Below, one piece after another: positions 23,277 through 34,400 of a DNA stretch of 64,000 nt. Position numbers and translations under genes: made by a program. A model generated the notes under the pieces. That model was not told where the DNA came from. It made no database searches and saw nothing but the letters and a program-made list of their open reading frames with translations. This DNA comes from Echiichthys vipera (Eukaryota; Chordata; Actinopteri; Perciformes; Trachinidae), in the NCBI GenBank assembly GCA_963691815.1, contig OY829655.1, positions 31,210,167 through 31,274,166 of the forward strand, read 5' to 3'. Position 1 is the first letter of the stretch; each line of letters opens with the position of its first letter.

Positions 23277-24285
23277 CGAGTCTTTATAGTCTGCATCCTC
23301 TAATGCTTAGATCCTTGATTTGGATTAGGAATAACAACAAACACAAAATAACGTTCACATACACGTGAGCAAACATCCTTTACAGTCCAAATCCACGCAG
23401 ATAAATCTCCCTCGCTGGCGTTTAAGTCTCCGCTTCACCCTTGAACAAGTCGTTTCCACAATATATCTCTTTGCTCCCCAGAGCAAACAGGAGGAGTGAG
23501 ACGTGAGAGCTCCACATGTTTGGGTCATTAGTTGGGCGGCCGTGTCCCGGGCAGCCCCGTGTGGGGACTGACTCACGGTCTGTGCCGCTGCACCACAGGC
23601 CCTCTGTGACGGCTCACCTCTATGAAAGGCTCCCTATGGACATGATGAATGGCTTCAGCCTCACAGTGCAACGCTCGGGAAACACCGAGTCACGGCCGGG
23701 GAGGTCATCGGTCCGAGCCTGGTTTACACACGAACATAATCATCCTCATACACCCCCGCAGGCATCCGTGGGTTAACACACTTAGAGGCTACTTAGCTGA
23801 GCAAACGCCACTGAAGCATCTATTCACACGGCTCAATGGGGGGGTTGTCTGCGTGTGTGACTAAAGGCTTTTCAGAATGGGGAAGACCCTGAAGGTGCCT
23901 GGATTGAGTTAAATGCATTTCCTCCGTGCAGAGAGAGTTTCTTCGTGCTCCTAAAGTCATTTTTGCGCCCTTCAACGAGACCTCGGGAGGCGTGAAGGGG
24001 ACTTTCTGGACTGAGCCGAGGGGCAGAACGTGTAAATGTGAAGGTTTGTATTAAAGTTGAACGTGCTTAGAAAGATATTTCCTCCTCCCCATCATTGTTT
24101 AGCATGATTAAAAATAAAACACATGAGAAAATCTACATTTTCTCACCAAAGGATTCTTGTGACATCTCATGAAATATGGCATTCAACCACTTTGAGGGTT
24201 AAGTTCAGACAACTAAGGGTGAGGGTTGTGTTTTATATTTCTAATATTCTCGTTGATTTTAAGGCCAACTTTGCTTTATCTAATC
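23277..24285. other. Intergenic, no gene recognised
   Basis: Short frames only, with no shared repeat recognised. Confidence 0.45.
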
Positions 24286-24800
24286 GTGAAGGTTAGATGT
24301 GGAGAATGAGCAGAACAGCGCCATCTAGTGTCTCAAGATCGTCGTCACAACAACAAAACATAACTCCAGCAGTCGGGTTGCCAGGTTGGTTGGCGAGTGT
24401 GTCAGCGTTCATCCTGCTCCATGTCAGTGATGAATCAAATGGGGAACAACTCATTTCGACTAAAGTTAACATTAGCCGTTAGCCGTTAGCATTAGCCATT
24501 ACTTGTCAATACAGCTAAGTGCAGATGGAAGTGATGTTAGCATCAAGGAGCAGCGTAGCCATGTGGGCGTGCGTTTGAATGGCGTTCCTCTCCTTTCTCT
24601 CAGTCCATGGAGTGAATGCTCGGCCTATAGTGACTCTGGTTGTTGCCCGTCTCCGCTCACTCAGCTGCTGGGACAAAGAACGCCCCCTTCACTGAGGCTC
24701 CCAAGCAGCTGCACGATTGGCTAACTCCATTTCACCCAGTGCCAGCCTACAGTAGCTGCACCCAACAACAGGCAGCCCTGGCAACCAGCAACGCCCAAAA
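24285..24800 (-). mobile_element. Interspersed repeat family A, copy 2
   Basis: Inverted relative to copies 1 and 3. Starts AGCAGAACAGCGCCATCTAG and ends near GTTGGGCGTTGCTGG-type sequence (CCAGCAACGCC). Confidence 0.65.
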
Positions 24801-24952
24801 TATGCACTATACATATAATTACATATTACGAACATATTCAACCTTTAAGAATCCGATCTTAAGAAGAAGAATCAGAAAATTCCTTTTGTTGTTACGACCT
24901 GAGCTTTGTTTTTCTTCTGATTAAGATTTTATCTCTCCTGGTATGCTGCCTC

Positions 24953-25143
<191 letters not shown>

Positions 25144-25384
25144 AATAAAGATCCACAAACAGGATCAGCTTTTCTTTTCCTCCGTGGTTTATTTTATCCA
25201 AAGCATTTTCCTCTGCAGACAAAAACACGTTCACCCCTGCGTCCTCACAAAGTTAGCCCGATCCAACTCGTGCCGAGTCTTTAAGATGAAGAGACAGGAC
25301 GCGATAAGCCTTGGATGGGTGACGTCTTTAGACCAAACAAAAACATGCCTCAAGAAAATACCATTCTGATCATTCTGATCCTCC

Positions 25385-25675
25385 CTCATCACAAGGTCCC
25401 TCATTTATCAAACCAACCTTGTCGTTTGTTCCTTGTCTCCGTGTTTGACCTCAGTGGGCGAGGCCTCTGAAGCCTCCGAAACAGGGATATTTAAGGGCGT
25501 AACATGTTAAAGACGATCAAATTCACCCTCTGCATTTATCAAAGCCCGCTCATTCGTACGCTGAGATCGGTCAGATACGAATGTTTCATAAATCACACGT
25601 GGGTCCTTTCCTACGACCAAGTCTGCCTCAGATCTGCGCCCGTTTCCACGCAAGACTGACAAATGAGGCCCAAGG
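25385..25675. mobile_element. Short TIR element (CCTCATTTATCAA termini)
   Basis: The left end CCCTCATTTATCAAACC and right end GACTGACAAATGAGGCCC are imperfect inverted repeats about 280 bases apart, with an internal copy near TTTATCAAAGCCCGCTCATT. No coding capacity; MITE-like. Confidence 0.5.
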
Positions 25676-25679
25676 TCTC

Positions 25680-26870
25680 TAACACAGGGAGCAGATGCAC
25701 ACATACGCCGTTACACCATCATGAGTTAGTTATGTGCATTATCCATTAAGAAGGTGAGACAGAGGAGACACCGAACTGCGTCTGACCTGACAAAACTATC
25801 ATTATGAATCACAAATATCCCAAATTCCCACATCACCACACTAAATCATTCCTTTACTCTCCGCTCCGGTGGGTTTCCATGTTCTGCTGTTTGCACAAGG
25901 TGTGCACAACAGGAGCGGGTGGGGTCTTACGCTCACGCACCGTGACAGCTGCTCTGTGTTTTCACATGTGAAGACACGGTCCGGTGGAAAAGCACAGTAG
26001 TGCACTTTAAAAAACAGAGGACACAACCCGGAGAAGAACAATGGAGAGAGAGTGACGGCATGAGACAAAAGATCAGGGTTAAAAAGAAACCGCGTCTCCC
26101 CTTCGATCAACTCTGAAGTCGGCGCCGGACGTGTATCGACCTCTGCGTGATGTATGTTCCCGCTGAGCTCAGCTAAATGAAGACATATAAGTGTCGTTAA
26201 GTATCATCCCACCCGTTCTGCTGAAGCTCAATCATTTTGTGTCATAAAATGCACATTTGTCCGTGCACGCTCGGACTTGAACGTGCGTCACACGTGACAG
26301 GTTTTCCTCTCTCACTCACTGACCTGATGAAACAGAAGCAGAGCTCAAAGGTCAAAGGGAAAAGTGAAAGGTCATCGTTTTTATGAACGCAATACCGACG
26401 TGCAAAAAGATCATTAGGGTCAGGAGGTCGCTCTGTAGCCGTCCAGACTCTCGTTCCTCCAAAGCTTGAAGTGATCGTCTCGATGTAAGATATAGAAACA
26501 CGTCACAATGTGCCTGTAACCGTGTCAAGGTCATGACAAAAGGGCAGGATGAGACCTCGAGGTCTTGGCCACATCCTCTGAACCCTGACTGATGTAACAG
26601 GCTGCCATTCACATCATCAGGACCTTTAACTCTGAGAGGGAGATCAAGATGTCAGTAAAGTTTAAGACACATTCAACTCACCAGAAAGCCTTTGAACAGA
26701 ACATGTGAGGCATAGATGGGTGGACGGATGTCAGACAGAAAAAGTGAGGCAGTGAGCGCGGAATAATACCCGTCAGTTTTACCGTATACACACTTTCATA
26801 GCAGACTGTTTTTGAATTTATTCTAAATGAAGTTAAACGTCAATCAAACCGCAGATTAGAAACAAAACTT
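25680..26870. other. Intergenic, no gene recognised
   Basis: No frame with splice borders and no repeat shared with other parts of the window. Confidence 0.45.
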
Positions 26871-26874
26871 AAAG

Positions 26875-27475
26875 GTTGAATCTGGAGAATCAGCAGAACG
26901 GCTCCATCTAGTGTCTAGACAGACAACAGTTTTGCTTTTCCATAAAATGAATATCCTGAATGAATATTTTAAATGTTTGACTTCCTGTCCCGTTGTGTTT
27001 CCATGGCAGCAGCCAATAGCGTTGGGTGCTGCTGGTTGCCAGGGTTGTCTGTTGTTGGGTGCAGCTACTGTAGGCTGGCACTGGGTGAAATGGAGTTAGC
27101 CAATCGTGCAGCTGCTTGGGAGCCTCAGTGAAGGGGGCGTTCTTTGTCCCAGCAGCTGAGTGAGCGGAGACGGGCAACAACCAGAGTCACTATAGGCCGA
27201 GCATTCACTCCATGGACTGAGAGAAAGGAGAGGAACGCCATTCAAACGCACGCCCACATGGCTACGCTGCTCCTGGATGCTAACATCACTTTCATCTGCA
27301 CTTAGCTGGAACGGCTAACGCTAACGGCTAACGCTAACTGTCAGTCAAACTCCTCTAATCCTTGTTTTGATGCTGTGATTTTCTGGAGGGGACGGGTTCA
27401 AACAGGCTCAAACAGACTCCGGTCTCCTGGAGCTACTGGGCCGGGTCTGACCAACCTGGCAACCCGACCATCAGT
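26875..27475 (+). mobile_element. Interspersed repeat family A, copy 3 (fullest)
   Basis: The left end GGAGAATCAGCAGAACGGCT is the inverse of the family's right end at 28.57 kb. The interior matches 1-300 almost base for base (AGAGTCACTATAGGCCGAGC). The right end breaks off after CAACCTGGCAACCC. Confidence 0.65.
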
Positions 27476-27479
27476 GACT

Positions 27480-28090
27480 AAATGAACATCACGCTGTTTT
27501 GAAGAAGACTTGAAACTAGAGATTAAGACAGAAACTCATTAGGAAAATGTTTACTGGGGAAATAAACCAAGAGAGAAGTTTAAGCTAATTTCCTCATTGA
27601 CTTCTCTACATTCGGACTCAGACACTGGAGCGTGACGCCTGGTGCAGCCGGGGCTCTGTGTAACGCTGACAGCACAGTGAGTAAGGAGCGAGGCATTGAA
27701 CACATCTCGTGGGGTCGGGCCCACCGCAGCAGGAGCACGACCTCTGTCCTTCTTGTTGACTGTAACTCACACATGCTGGAGCCACATGAGCGATGAACAG
27801 CTGTTATGACCTGCTGACATTGGCAGGAACGCAGGATGCTTCAGGCCCTTTCCTCTGCATCCAAGAAAATATCTGTGCAGCGATGGATTCAGTGTGAGGA
27901 GAAGCTGCATGTGACACAGACCGCACCCGTTGTTTTAGAGACACAACAGCAGCCTGTAAATATATAAAAAAAAAAGCTCGGTGCTTATTTCTGTTGTGGT
28001 CCTTGATAGAAAGGGGAACATTGTCTGCATATGATGAACTTGACCTGAGGATGTGAACCAGGGGGATTTCCCTTGTCACAAACCGGCCCG
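27480..28090. other. Intergenic, nothing recognised
   Basis: Only short frames. Confidence 0.4.
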
Positions 28091-28093
28091 CAG

Positions 28094-28240
28094 TGTCTAG
28101 GAGCGGCACGCTTGCCGTCCACGGCCCGTTTGGGAGAGGTGGGCTTTAGTAAAGCACGTTTGCACGTGTACGAGCACGAGCGTGCGCACTTATTTGAGCA
28201 CGAGGCCTACGGCGGTTCTGAGGTCATTTCCTGTGCGCCT
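28094..28240 (+). mobile_element. PIF/Harbinger-like MITE, internal fragment
   Basis: Matches the middle of the full copies (TTTGGGAGAGGTGGGCTTTA to TCATTTCCTGTGCGCCT). Both termini and the Myb-like frame are missing. Confidence 0.75.
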
Positions 28241-28289
28241 TTAAATTGTTTTTGAAGGGTTTGACAATGACTTTGTGTCCAGTTGTCTT

Positions 28290-28600
28290 TCTATTGTAGC
28301 AGCCAATGGCGTTGGGCGTTGCTGGTTGCCAGGGTTATCTGTTGTTGCTACAGAGACGAGGAGTTGAGAGCTAAAAGATCACACAGCACTCACAGAAAGA
28401 CTGACTAACGTTAAATACTGTTGTAAAATTAATTGATTCGTCCAAATGAGTCGTTCCCCTGCTTGATTCATCACTGACATGGAGCAGGAGCAACCAACCT
28501 GGCAACCCCACTGCTGGAGTTATGTTTTGTTGTTGTGACGACGATCTTGAGACACTAGATGGAGCTGTTCTGCTGATTCTGCACATTCCCTTTAACTCCA
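28290..28600 (+). mobile_element. Interspersed repeat family A, copy 4 (internally deleted)
   Basis: Shares GTTGGGCGTTGCTGGTTGCC and the right terminus GACACTAGATGGAGCTGTTC. The central part present in copy 3 is replaced. Confidence 0.6.
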
Positions 28601-28895
28601 TGTTATGGACATTTAAAATGCACATCTCAGCAGTAAATGAGATAATCGTTTAAAGCCCCTGCAGCACTTTTTAACAGCAGTCTCCTCACGCTGTTGTTTT
28701 GCCAGCCAGCGTTTTCAATCTCTAAATGTTTGAGCGTTATTTTTAGCATCACTTTACCAAGAGGCAGTTCAGGAATGTCTATGATTTCCAGATGCTTCAC
28801 ATCCAGTTCCTCTCACCCCTGAAGAATATCACCAGAGAAGAGAAGATCAGGGACGGAGCTGCAGGCAGAGAGAGGTGCAACACGCTGCAGCCGGC

Positions 28896-29516
28896 CACTG
28901 TGGGCCACAGCGGGCCACAGCGGGCCACAGTGAGCCACAGTGGGCCACAGTGAGCCACAGTCGGCCACAGAGGCCCACAGTGGGCAGAAGTGGGCCACAG
29001 TGGGCCACAGTGGGCCACAGTGGGCCACAGTGGCCCACAGTGAGCCACAGTCGGCCACAGTGGGCCACAGCGGGCCACAGTGGGTCACAGTGGGCCACAG
29101 TGGGCAGAAGTGGGCCACAGCGGGCCTCAGCGGGTCTCAGTGGGCCACAGGGGGCCACAGTGGGCCTCAGCGGGCCACAGTGGGCCACAGCGGGCCACAG
29201 TGGGCCACAGTGGGCCACAGCGGGCCACAGTGGCCCACAGCGGGCCTCAGTGGGTCACAGCGGGCCTCAGCGGGCCACAGCGGGCCACAGTTGGCCACAG
29301 TGGGCCACAGCGGGCCACAGTGGCCCACAGCGGGCCTCAGTGGGTCACAGTGGGCCACAGCGGGCCACAGTGGCCCACAGCGGGCCACAGTGGGCCACAG
29401 TGGGCCACAGCGGGCCACAGTGGCCCACAGCGGGCCTCAGTGGGTCACAGCGGGCCACAGTGGACCACAGCGGGCCACAGTGGGCCACAGTGGGCCACAG
29501 TGGGCCACAGTGGGCC
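28896..29516 (+). repeat. 10-bp minisatellite, about 62 copies
   Basis: The unit is GGGCCACAGT or GGGCCACAGC, with GGCCCACAG, GGCCTCAG and GGGTCACAG variants. A block of variants (GGCCCACAGCGGGCCTCAGT then GGGTCACAG) recurs near 29231, 29321 and 29421, a higher-order period of about 90-100 bp. The period causes long spurious frames on both strands. Confidence 0.95.
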
Positions 29517-29744
29517 GTGTTTCGCCTCAGCAGTGAGAGTGGATGTGGCTCAGACCTATGGTTTACTTTTCTTTACTTAGGCCTTAATTAAAAGCCACAC
29601 TGGGGGACTTTCTCAGAGGAAACGGAAAAAGAGTCTGAAAGAGCAAGCCAGTGATTGTGATGGTGTTGTTATGGCAACGACCATGTGAAGACAACATTCA
29701 TTTATGTGTAAACAGAAGAGGAAGAGAACACGTTTAAATAGACA

Positions 29745-29945
29745 CTAATTCAATTCAGTTTTATTTACAGTTCCAAATCTTAACCAAAGTGATCTCAGGA
29801 CACTTTACAGAGCAGGTAAAGACCACACTCTCTGACTTATTTATGATTTACACAGACACAACAATTCCCCCATGAGCAGCGATCTCGTGCACACAGTGGC
29901 ACTTCCCTTTAACAGCAGGAACGGACAGACGCAGATCTGTGGAGG
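29745..29945 (+). mobile_element. Interspersed repeat family D, copy 2
   Basis: Matches 19505-19740 (TCTCAGGACACTTTACAGAG). It abuts the 47-bp array. Confidence 0.6.
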
Positions 29946-29973
29946 ACGGACGTCACCACCACCATCAGCAGAG

Positions 29974-30302
29974 ACCTGAACGCAGGAACACGGCAGCAGG
30001 CACCACCACCATCAGCAGTGACCTACACACAGGACCACGGCAGCAGGCACCACCACCATCACCAGGGACCTGCACACAGGACCACTGCAGCAGGCACCAC
30101 CACCATCAGCAGAGACCTGCACACAGGACCACGGCAGCAGGCACCACCACCATCAGCAGAGACCTACACACAGGACCACGGCAGCAGGCACCACCACCAT
30201 CAGCAGAGACCTGCACACAGGACCACGGCAGCAGGCACCACCACCATCAGCAGAGACCTGCACACAGGACCACGGCAGCAGGCACCACCACCATCAGCAG
30301 AG
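29974..30302 (+). repeat. 47-bp minisatellite, 7 copies
   Basis: The unit begins ACCTGCACACAGGACCACGG and ends ACCACCACCATCAGCAGAG. Seven units fit exactly. Confidence 0.95.
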
Positions 30303-30309
30303 ACCTGAG

Positions 30310-31100
30310 AGACGACAAAGCACAATCATTAGTAATTACTAACATGCACTGATGAGACATGAATGATACAGGGAGGAGAGAAGCTCAGAGGATCAGGAAC
30401 AGGATGATCCCCCGGCAGACCCGGTCTACAGCAGCAGAATAAAGGTCTACTAAGCCCGGACCGTATGGGGACGTTGTCTCCTTCCTTGGGAGTTGGTTCC
30501 ACAGGAGAGGAGCTCGGTGTTTCCCTAAATCATGTGTTTCTGTGCAGCAGCACAGGGAGAAGGAGGGGAAGTGTGCAGCTGGAGGGGCTGAGTTCAGGGG
30601 GCGTTTCTCTGCTGGCTTTAAAGGAGAAAGTTGACACTGGTCATTCCTCTTCCCGGTGATGTGGCCAGCAGGGGAGCAGACGGTTCACCGCTATCACATG
30701 TGTTGAAATGCGCCTTTAGTCCGCTTTTGTTGTGAGTTGTGCTCCAGTGAAACCTAAAACCAAGGACACACTTCGTAAAGGGGCAGGCTGTTTGCAAATG
30801 GGTGTTGCAGACTGAGCTGGCAGCCGACGGTCCCGGGGCAGGTCCTGCCGCTGAGGTCTGTGTGCACATTTCTGGGAAAGCCTCCAAAGCTCCGTTTCGC
30901 CAAAGAGAACCTGCGGATGAGCACAGACGCGTTTCCCTGCGCACAGTCAGCAGCGCAGTGTGCACTTTCTGCACTTCTCTTCCTCCTGATGAGCGCGTCA
31001 CAGTCCGTCGGACACAATGCTCGAGCATTCTTTGGATAAATCCACTCATTAGCGTTTTAACAAAGCGCGAGTGTGTGTTTGGAGATGTGACGTGGTCCAA
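30310..31100. other. Upstream of ccdc80, no gene recognised
   Basis: Contains 160-codon and 106-codon opposed frames (31100-30618 and 30802-31122) without splice context or domain. It may hold distal promoter sequence. Confidence 0.4.
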
Positions 31101-31474
31101 AACTCTTCGCCCAAAGACTTGATTCCTTCTGCCGCAGTCTGAGGAGTTCCTCCGGAGCTGTGGATGTTTGTGTAACAGAATCTCCTTTGTCCCGATCTCC
31201 GGGGATCAGAACTGTAAACGGAAGTGTCGCTGGGATGAAGCTGTGGATCTAAGTGTTTACGCACGAACCTCCGAGAGCAGACGCTGAAGGGGGACTTCCT
31301 CGGCTGAAGGCATGCTCACTGGCACACCGGTGTGCGCCGATCCCGCACACTGCGCCTCTTCATCTGGAATTAATTGATTCACATTCGCAAATGCGCTAAA
31401 GACGCGCCGGGACCGCGGCTCCACCTCTGGATCTTTCTCTTCCCCTCGGTGACTTTAACTGACATCTGGGCAGA
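31100..31474 (+). promoter_or_regulatory. ccdc80: Probable ccdc80 5' UTR and proximal promoter
   Basis: This relatively GC- and CpG-rich stretch lies directly before the signal-peptide Met at 31475. I see no strong TATA box close to the start and no upstream splice acceptor that would force a different first coding exon. The transcription start is not determinable by eye. Confidence 0.45.
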
Positions 31475-34400
31475 ATGCGGGGGGCTTTTGTTCTCACTGT
31501 AGCTGTGGTGTATCTGCTGACATGGACAGGCGAGGCCGACACACAGACTCACTTAAAGCGGGTGCAGTCGCACAGACGCGCACGGCTGGGGCGCGCCTAT
31601 CTGGGCGCAACGGACACCAAGGAGCGCCCTGTTGGAAGAATGCGCCCCGGGTTTGGTTCGGCCATCTCGGTGCACAGCTCCAGGAAGGAGGAAGGTGTGC
31701 AGGCCGATGAGGCTGCTCCAGTGTCCGCTCGGACAGGGACTGTGCAGGGCAAGAGAGCGGGAGGTCGGGGTTTAGTGACGAGGAGAGCGGGGGCCGGACA
31801 GCTCGGCTTGTCCCGTCAGCCGGACATGCTGCAAGACGCCCCGGGAGCGAGAGCGAGGGTCGCCCGGATGCCCAGCGGCGCCGGGTCACCTAATCTTCTG
31901 GCCAGTTTCGCAGGAAAGAACCGCGTCCTGGTGATCTCCGCGCCGCACGACTCAGACGGCTACTACCGACTGATGATGTCCCTCCTGAAGTCCGATGTTT
32001 ACTGCGAGCTCGCCGAGAGACACGTCCACCAGATCGTCGTGTTCCACCAGGAGGGAGAGATGGGGGGCAAGGTGAGGAGGATCAGCGCGGAGGGGAAGGT
32101 GATGGAGGAGCCGCTGGACACGGCGCTCATCCCCAGACTCATGAGCGTGCTCAAGCTGGAGAAAGGTGAGGACCCGGGGTGCAGAGCTGAGGATTGGGGG
32201 GGGACAAAAGCCCGTATGGTACCGTAAATCATACTTCATAGAGGCTCAGTAGCATTCAAAAGGTTCTGCACACGGAACCATTGACTGTGTTTATTTGTCC
32301 TGAATAGTCCACAGAGTATCACTGTTTACTTCAGTGTTATTAAGAAATCATAATTTTACTTCACTGTTATTGAATATTGCTGAATATCAAGTAGGATAAT
32401 ATTTTAGTCTAAAACATTGTTCATAGGGAGTTAAGTGCTGTTAATAAGCACATTTGAGGACTTTTATTTAAATTCTGACATGTTCAGTTGTTTCATTGTA
32501 TGAACTAGAATTGTAAATTTACTGTTTTTAAATTAGTAAGACTCATTAAATGTATTTTACTATAAAAACAAGTCAGTTTTCCAGTGTGCATTAAGACAAT
32601 TATTATTATATTACAAGTTTTCTAAATATACAAGTTACAGACGACTGTGACTCAGTGGGAGAGTGGGTCGTCCTCCATCCGAGAGATCAGTTCGATCCCC
32701 ACCTCCCCCGGAAGTGTCCTTGGGCAAGACACTGAACCCTGAATTGCTCCTCGTGCTGCACATGTGTGTGTAAATGTGTGTGACTGGTTAGATGTAGATG
32801 TCCATCAGTGTGAATGTCTGTGTGAATGTAACTTCTGGTGAATTTAGAGGAAATCTACGGACACAAAGAGACAAAGTGAAGTCAAATAAATGTTTTTTTT
32901 CCCACCAGTCTGAAAGAAAACGTGTCGAGGAAGGAGAAAAGTCTAAAACCTCCTAAAAGATCAGATAATGTAACGGTGTTTTTCCTGTAGAGTCTGGAAA
33001 CTCTCCAGTTCTCATGATCTCTCTCCAAAGCCTCTGATCTGTCCCCACGGTGATGTGTCAGTGTTTCCTGTCTGTGCCCAAACGTGATGAGTGATGTGTT
33101 GACCCGCAGGGAAGTTCGGGATGGTGCTGCTGAAGAAGACCCTGCAGGTGGAGGAGAGGTACCCGTACCCTGTGAGGCTGGAGGCCATGTACGAGGTGAT
33201 CGACCAGTCGCCCATGAGGAAGCTGGAGAAGCTCCGGCAGAAGGGCTTCGTGCAGAAGTGTAAAGCAGCCGGCGTGGAGGGTCAGGTGGAGGAGGGCACG
33301 CTCACAGGTGACCGTCATACACTTTTTACACCGGTATCACACTTAAAGGGTCAGTTCGTATAAATGACACAAACAAAACAGATTTCTCTCTCCACAAAAA
33401 GATGCAAAATGACTAAAAATAGATGCAAAACCATCACAAACAGATGCAAAATGACTAAAAATTTATGCAAAACCACCACAAAAAGATGCAAAATGAGTAA
33501 AAATAGATGCAAAACCACCACAAAAAGATGCAAAATGACTAAAAATAGATGCAAAACCACCGCAAAAAGATGCAAAATGACTAAAAATAGATGCAATACC
33601 AGCACAAAAAGATGCAAAATGACTATAAATAGATGCAAAACCACCACAAAAAGATGCAAAATGACTAAAAATAGATGCAAAACCAGCACAAAAAGATGCA
33701 AAATGACTATAAATAGATGCAAAACCACCACAAAAAGATGCAAAATGACTAAAAATAGATGCAAAACCACCACAAAAAGATGCAAAATGACTATAAATAG
33801 ATGCAAAAGCACCACAAACACTTAAAAAGCGTGAAATGTTGACATGATGTTCATCCTCTCGTCTTGTGGTCCAGTAGATGCACCTGTAGAGAGGAAACCA
33901 GGGAAGAAGATCCAGAGAAAGCCGACAACGACCACCACAGCCGCCACCACGAGCGCAACTACACGACCAACCACGACAACTACCACCACAACAACCACAA
34001 CCCGGCCCACCACAACCAGGGCAACAACAACAACAACAACAACCACAACCACCAAAGCCACCACCACCAGAAGAACCACCACGAAACGAACCACCACCAC
34101 CACCACCCAGAGACCCACCAGAGCCCCCACCACAGCGCTGTGGTTCCCGGCCCCCAGAACCACCGCTGATCCGAACTACTACAACCGCAGGGAGAGGGAG
34201 AGGTACCCGGCAAAGACCACCCCGGCCGGAGATAACCGCACGGACAAGGACAACAGAGACCCGCATGGCCGCAGGGTGGTACCTGCCACACACAGACCCT
34301 CCAAGATCAAACCCACCAAGAGGAAGAACGGGGCAGAGAAGGTGAGTCCAAGTGTCCGGGGTCCTTCTGCACCAGCAGGGGTCCTTCTGCACCAGCGGGA

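Noticed and set aside
28797..29591. Open frames up to 238 codons on both strands with WATVGHSGPQ-type repeats
   Set aside because: Product of the 10-bp tandem repeat; several frames and both strands are open together.
30618..31122. 160- and 106-codon opposed frames upstream of ccdc80
   Set aside because: CpG-rich sequence gives long frames by chance; no signal peptide, domain or splice evidence.
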